Source: a virus. Taken from it: a stretch of DNA of 36,242 bases. The DNA lies in the IMG/VR virus record IMGVR_UViG_3300020159_001588, positions 1 to 36,242 of that record. One strand, 5' to 3'. This document shows, one piece after another, positions 34,405 through 36,242 of this stretch. Position 1 is the stretch's first letter, and each line of letters opens with the position of its first letter. A model generated the notes under the pieces. It searched no databases. It was not told where the DNA came from and worked only from the letters and a program-made list of their open reading frames with translations. Both the position numbers and the translations under genes were made by a program.

Positions 34405-35653
34405 CCGATTCTCTGGTGGCTTTTTTGCCTGTCAGCGTTTCCCACCGCTTCACGATCACGTCGCAGTAGGCCGGGCTGATCTCCATGCCGTAGCACTTGC
34501 GGCCCAGTTGCTCAGCGGCGATTAGGGTAGTGCCGGAGCCGAGGAATGGGTCGTAGACGATCTCGCCATTCCGGGAACCGTCCTGAACCGCCTGCGCCCA
34601 AAGAGCCACCGGCTTCATCGTTGGATGCTCGCGGTTGGCCTTGGGACGGTCGTACTGCCAGAGCGTAGTGCGTGTGCGGTCGCTGTTCTTGTGGCGTTCC
34701 CCCGGCACCCAGCCGAAGAGGATCGGTTCGTGTTGGTAGTGGTACTCGCTGTGACCGAGCACCATTGAGTCCTTGGCCCACACCATGATCTGCCGAAGGA
34801 TGCCGCGACGTTTCCAATCGTCGGCAAAGAGAATATGCAACGGTCCCGCCGGGACCGTTGCATACCAGTAGGCACCGGCCCGGCAGTTGGCCTCCGCGTT
34901 GTCGAAGGCATCGCAGACGAGCTTCGTCAGCGCTTCCTCATCTAACTCGTCGTTCTCTACCTTGAGTGCGTCCTTCGTCTTTCCGACGTAGGAAACGCCG
35001 TATGGCGGATCACTTAGGAGCATGTCCGCCTTCGCCCCTGCCATCAGCCGCCCAACATCCTCGGCCTTCGTCGAGTCTCCGCAGAGCAGACGATGATCAC
35101 CGAGCAGCCACAGGTCGCCCGGCTTCGTGATTGGATCGGCTGGAGGTTCTGGAACCTCATCGGGGTCTCCATTAAGTTCGTTTGTCTCCGCGAGCAGTTG
35201 ATCCATCTCTTTGTCCGAGAACCCCGTCAGCAGGTGGTCAAGGTCACTTTCCTTGATGGCTTCCAGTTCGACCTTGAGCATCTCCTCATCCCATCCGCCA
35301 CCGAGTTCAGCCAGCTTGTTGTCGGCCAGTATGTACGCCCTGCGCTGAGTCTCGGTCAGGTGCGAGAGTCGGATGACAGGCACCGACTCAAGACTAAGTT
35401 TGATGGCGGCCATGACCCGTCCATGCCCAGCGATGATGCCGTTGCTCTGGTCGATCAGGACCGGGTTGTTGAAGCCAAACTCACGAATGCTTCCCGCGAT
35501 CTTTGCGACCTGCTCTGGGTCGTGCTTCTTCGCGTTCCTCGCGTACGGGATCAGGTCCGCTGGATGGATTTGTTCCAGCTTCGGTTGCGGCTTGCTCGTC
35601 TGCCCATCTTTGGATTTCGACATAGGTGCTTCGGATTGCGGTTGTGATTTCAT
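34394..35653 (-). CDS. ParB-domain and DNA methyltransferase fusion
   Basis: The 419-residue protein has a ParB/Srx-like N-domain (about 26-110, with GIIAGHGRVMAA at 72-83) and a beta-type amino-methyltransferase: the DPPYGV catalytic motif at 215-220 comes before HPTMKPVAL (343-351) and the SAM-binding DPFLGSGTT (368-376). Such fusions are common in phages and modify adenine or cytosine amino groups; the target site cannot be read from sequence. The ATG at 35653 gives 419 residues and ATG 35623 gives 409; neither has a strong ribosome site. It overlaps the small terminase gene by 143 to 173 bases. Protection against restriction is the likely benefit. Confidence 0.85.
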   Translation of the reverse strand: MKSQPQSEAPMSKSKDGQTSKPQPKLEQIHPADLIPYARNAKKHDPEQVAKIAGSIREFGFNNPVLIDQSNGIIAGHGRVMAAIKLSLESVPVIRLSHLTETQRRAYILADNKLAELGGGWDEEMLKVELEAIKESDLDHLLTGFSDKEMDQLLAETNELNGDPDEVPEPPADPITKPGDLWLLGDHRLLCGDSTKAEDVGRLMAGAKADMLLSDPPYGVSYVGKTKDALKVENDELDEEALTKLVCDAFDNAEANCRAGAYWYATVPAGPLHILFADDWKRRGILRQIMVWAKDSMVLGHSEYHYQHEPILFGWVPGERHKNSDRTRTTLWQYDRPKANREHPTMKPVALWAQAVQDGSRNGEIVYDPFLGSGTTLIAAEQLGRKCYGMEISPAYCDVIVKRWETLTGKKATRESDVL

Positions 35654-36191
35654 TTGAGATTTGAGTTGGCGTCATCCCCGAAAGTCGGCCAGCAAGGGAG
35701 GGACCGATTCGGAGTTGCAGACGACGGCAGGTCTCGAAAGTTTGAAAGAGTCGCTGTCGAACTTCGTCGCGATGCATCATCTCTCCTCTTTCGCGTTGCA
35801 AAGCCAGTTCGAGAAGTTGGTTTCGTAGGTGAACCTGCCGAGCAGTGAGTCTGCTCTTGTCGAGGTCCTCTTCATCCTCAGAACCACCAGCTCCGTGCGC
35901 GGCGACCCACTCTTTCCAGTCTTCGATTGGATAAAATCCGGATGCGTTCGCTTGTGGGGCTCCCCTTGCAATCCACTTTTTGCAAGCCATGCGTGTGACC
36001 CCAAAGATGCCACCCAACTCTGCCAGCGACTTTGCCCATGTTCTCGGCTTCTCCTCCTTGCCGGAAAAGTAGTTCTCGACTTGTTGCAACTGAGCACGGG
36101 TCAACGGCTTGCCAGACTTCTGCCGCTCGATGAGAAGTCGAATGTTCTGCGCGGCGACCTTACCTAAAACGCCATCACTTTGTGTTTTCAT
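35481..36191 (-). CDS. Terminase small subunit, Nu1-like
   Basis: The 236-residue protein carries a winged-HTH-like region at about 52-80 (LAELGGIFGVTRMACKKWIA) as in Nu1-type small subunits, which bind the cos region and recruit the large subunit. The middle is helical (TARQVHLRNQLLELALQRER), for oligomer contacts. The C-terminal 50 residues (many Glu, Arg, Gly, Pro) are low in complexity and encoded by DNA shared with the methyltransferase gene. It is the first gene at the right end, 44 bases from the terminal repeat. Confidence 0.8.
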   Translation of the reverse strand: MKTQSDGVLGKVAAQNIRLLIERQKSGKPLTRAQLQQVENYFSGKEEKPRTWAKSLAELGGIFGVTRMACKKWIARGAPQANASGFYPIEDWKEWVAAHGAGGSEDEEDLDKSRLTARQVHLRNQLLELALQRERGEMMHRDEVRQRLFQTFETCRRLQLRIGPSLAGRLSGMTPTQISNEITTAIRSTYVEIQRWADEQAATEAGTNPSSGPDPVREEREEARPRAGRKDRGKHS

Positions 36192-36242
36192 TCTGTAAAC
36201 CTAGCAAATCAAGTTTAGTCACGGCCTCCCCGAACCCGACCC
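36192..36242. other. Right genome end and candidate cos/leader region
   Basis: The 51 bases between the small terminase start and the end of the window contain no gene. The last eight bases repeat bases 1-8, and CCCGA occurs twice (36229-36233 and 36235-36239). No convincing promoter was found here, so late transcription may start across the joined ends or elsewhere. Confidence 0.45.

Overview
This window reads as a complete or nearly complete genome of a tailed double-stranded DNA phage (Caudoviricetes) of about 36.2 kb, with no flanking bacterial genes. Every credible gene lies on the minus strand, so the genome is read from the right end to the left end. The first and last 8 bases are the same (CCCGACCC at 1-8 and 36235-36242), and the terminase small-subunit gene starts 44 bases inside the right end, as expected for a genome cut at or near a cos-type end. 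I see no integrase, excisionase, CI-like repressor or att repeat, so nothing supports a temperate life style. There is no sheath or contractile baseplate gene, and a 737-residue tape measure is present, so the virion is most likely a siphovirus with a tail of about 110 nm (inferred at about 0.15 nm per residue). The host cannot be named from the sequence; base composition is GC-rich.

Layout in transcription order (right to left). Packaging and head, 36191-27028: Nu1-like small terminase, a ParB-domain/DNA-methyltransferase fusion that overlaps it deeply, GpA-type large terminase, a gpW-position small connector, lambda-type portal, a small overlapping ORF, an AAA+ ATPase that looks like an acquired extra gene, a small MPYAIRKT-type protein, a protease-scaffold fusion, a DUF2190-like decoration protein, the major capsid protein, a strong terminator, then connector/completion genes. 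Tail, 26711-16301: terminator-position protein, two related tube-like proteins, a tail assembly chaperone pair joined by a GGGAAAC slippery site, tape measure, two related distal-tail proteins and further tip and fibre genes. Fibres, 17437-11829: one ordinary fibre protein and two long collagen-like (Gly-X-Y) fibre proteins separated by a small fibre protein. Then a GT4 glycosyltransferase whose start codon sits in the loop of a strong hairpin, a lysis region (four small membrane proteins and a lysozyme) and an HTH protein.

A non-coding block at 7930-8191 with a hairpin and a possible promoter separates this late block from the early block, 7929-43: small proteins, a RuvC-like resolvase, RecT-like annealing protein, SSB-like protein, several very small genes, a primase-helicase fusion, then a 354-base non-coding region (1897-2250) with a long GC-rich inverted repeat and three 8-base direct repeats, and finally four small genes, two of which are related zinc-finger proteins.

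Genes are packed very tightly. Many neighbours share an ATGA or GTGA stop/start overlap, which implies translational coupling. Recent duplication is a theme: zinc-finger proteins, DUF551-type proteins, tube proteins, distal tail proteins and collagen-like fibres all occur in pairs. The replication genes together suggest a self-contained replication and recombination system (primase-helicase, SSB, annealing protein, resolvase), with host DNA polymerase presumably used.
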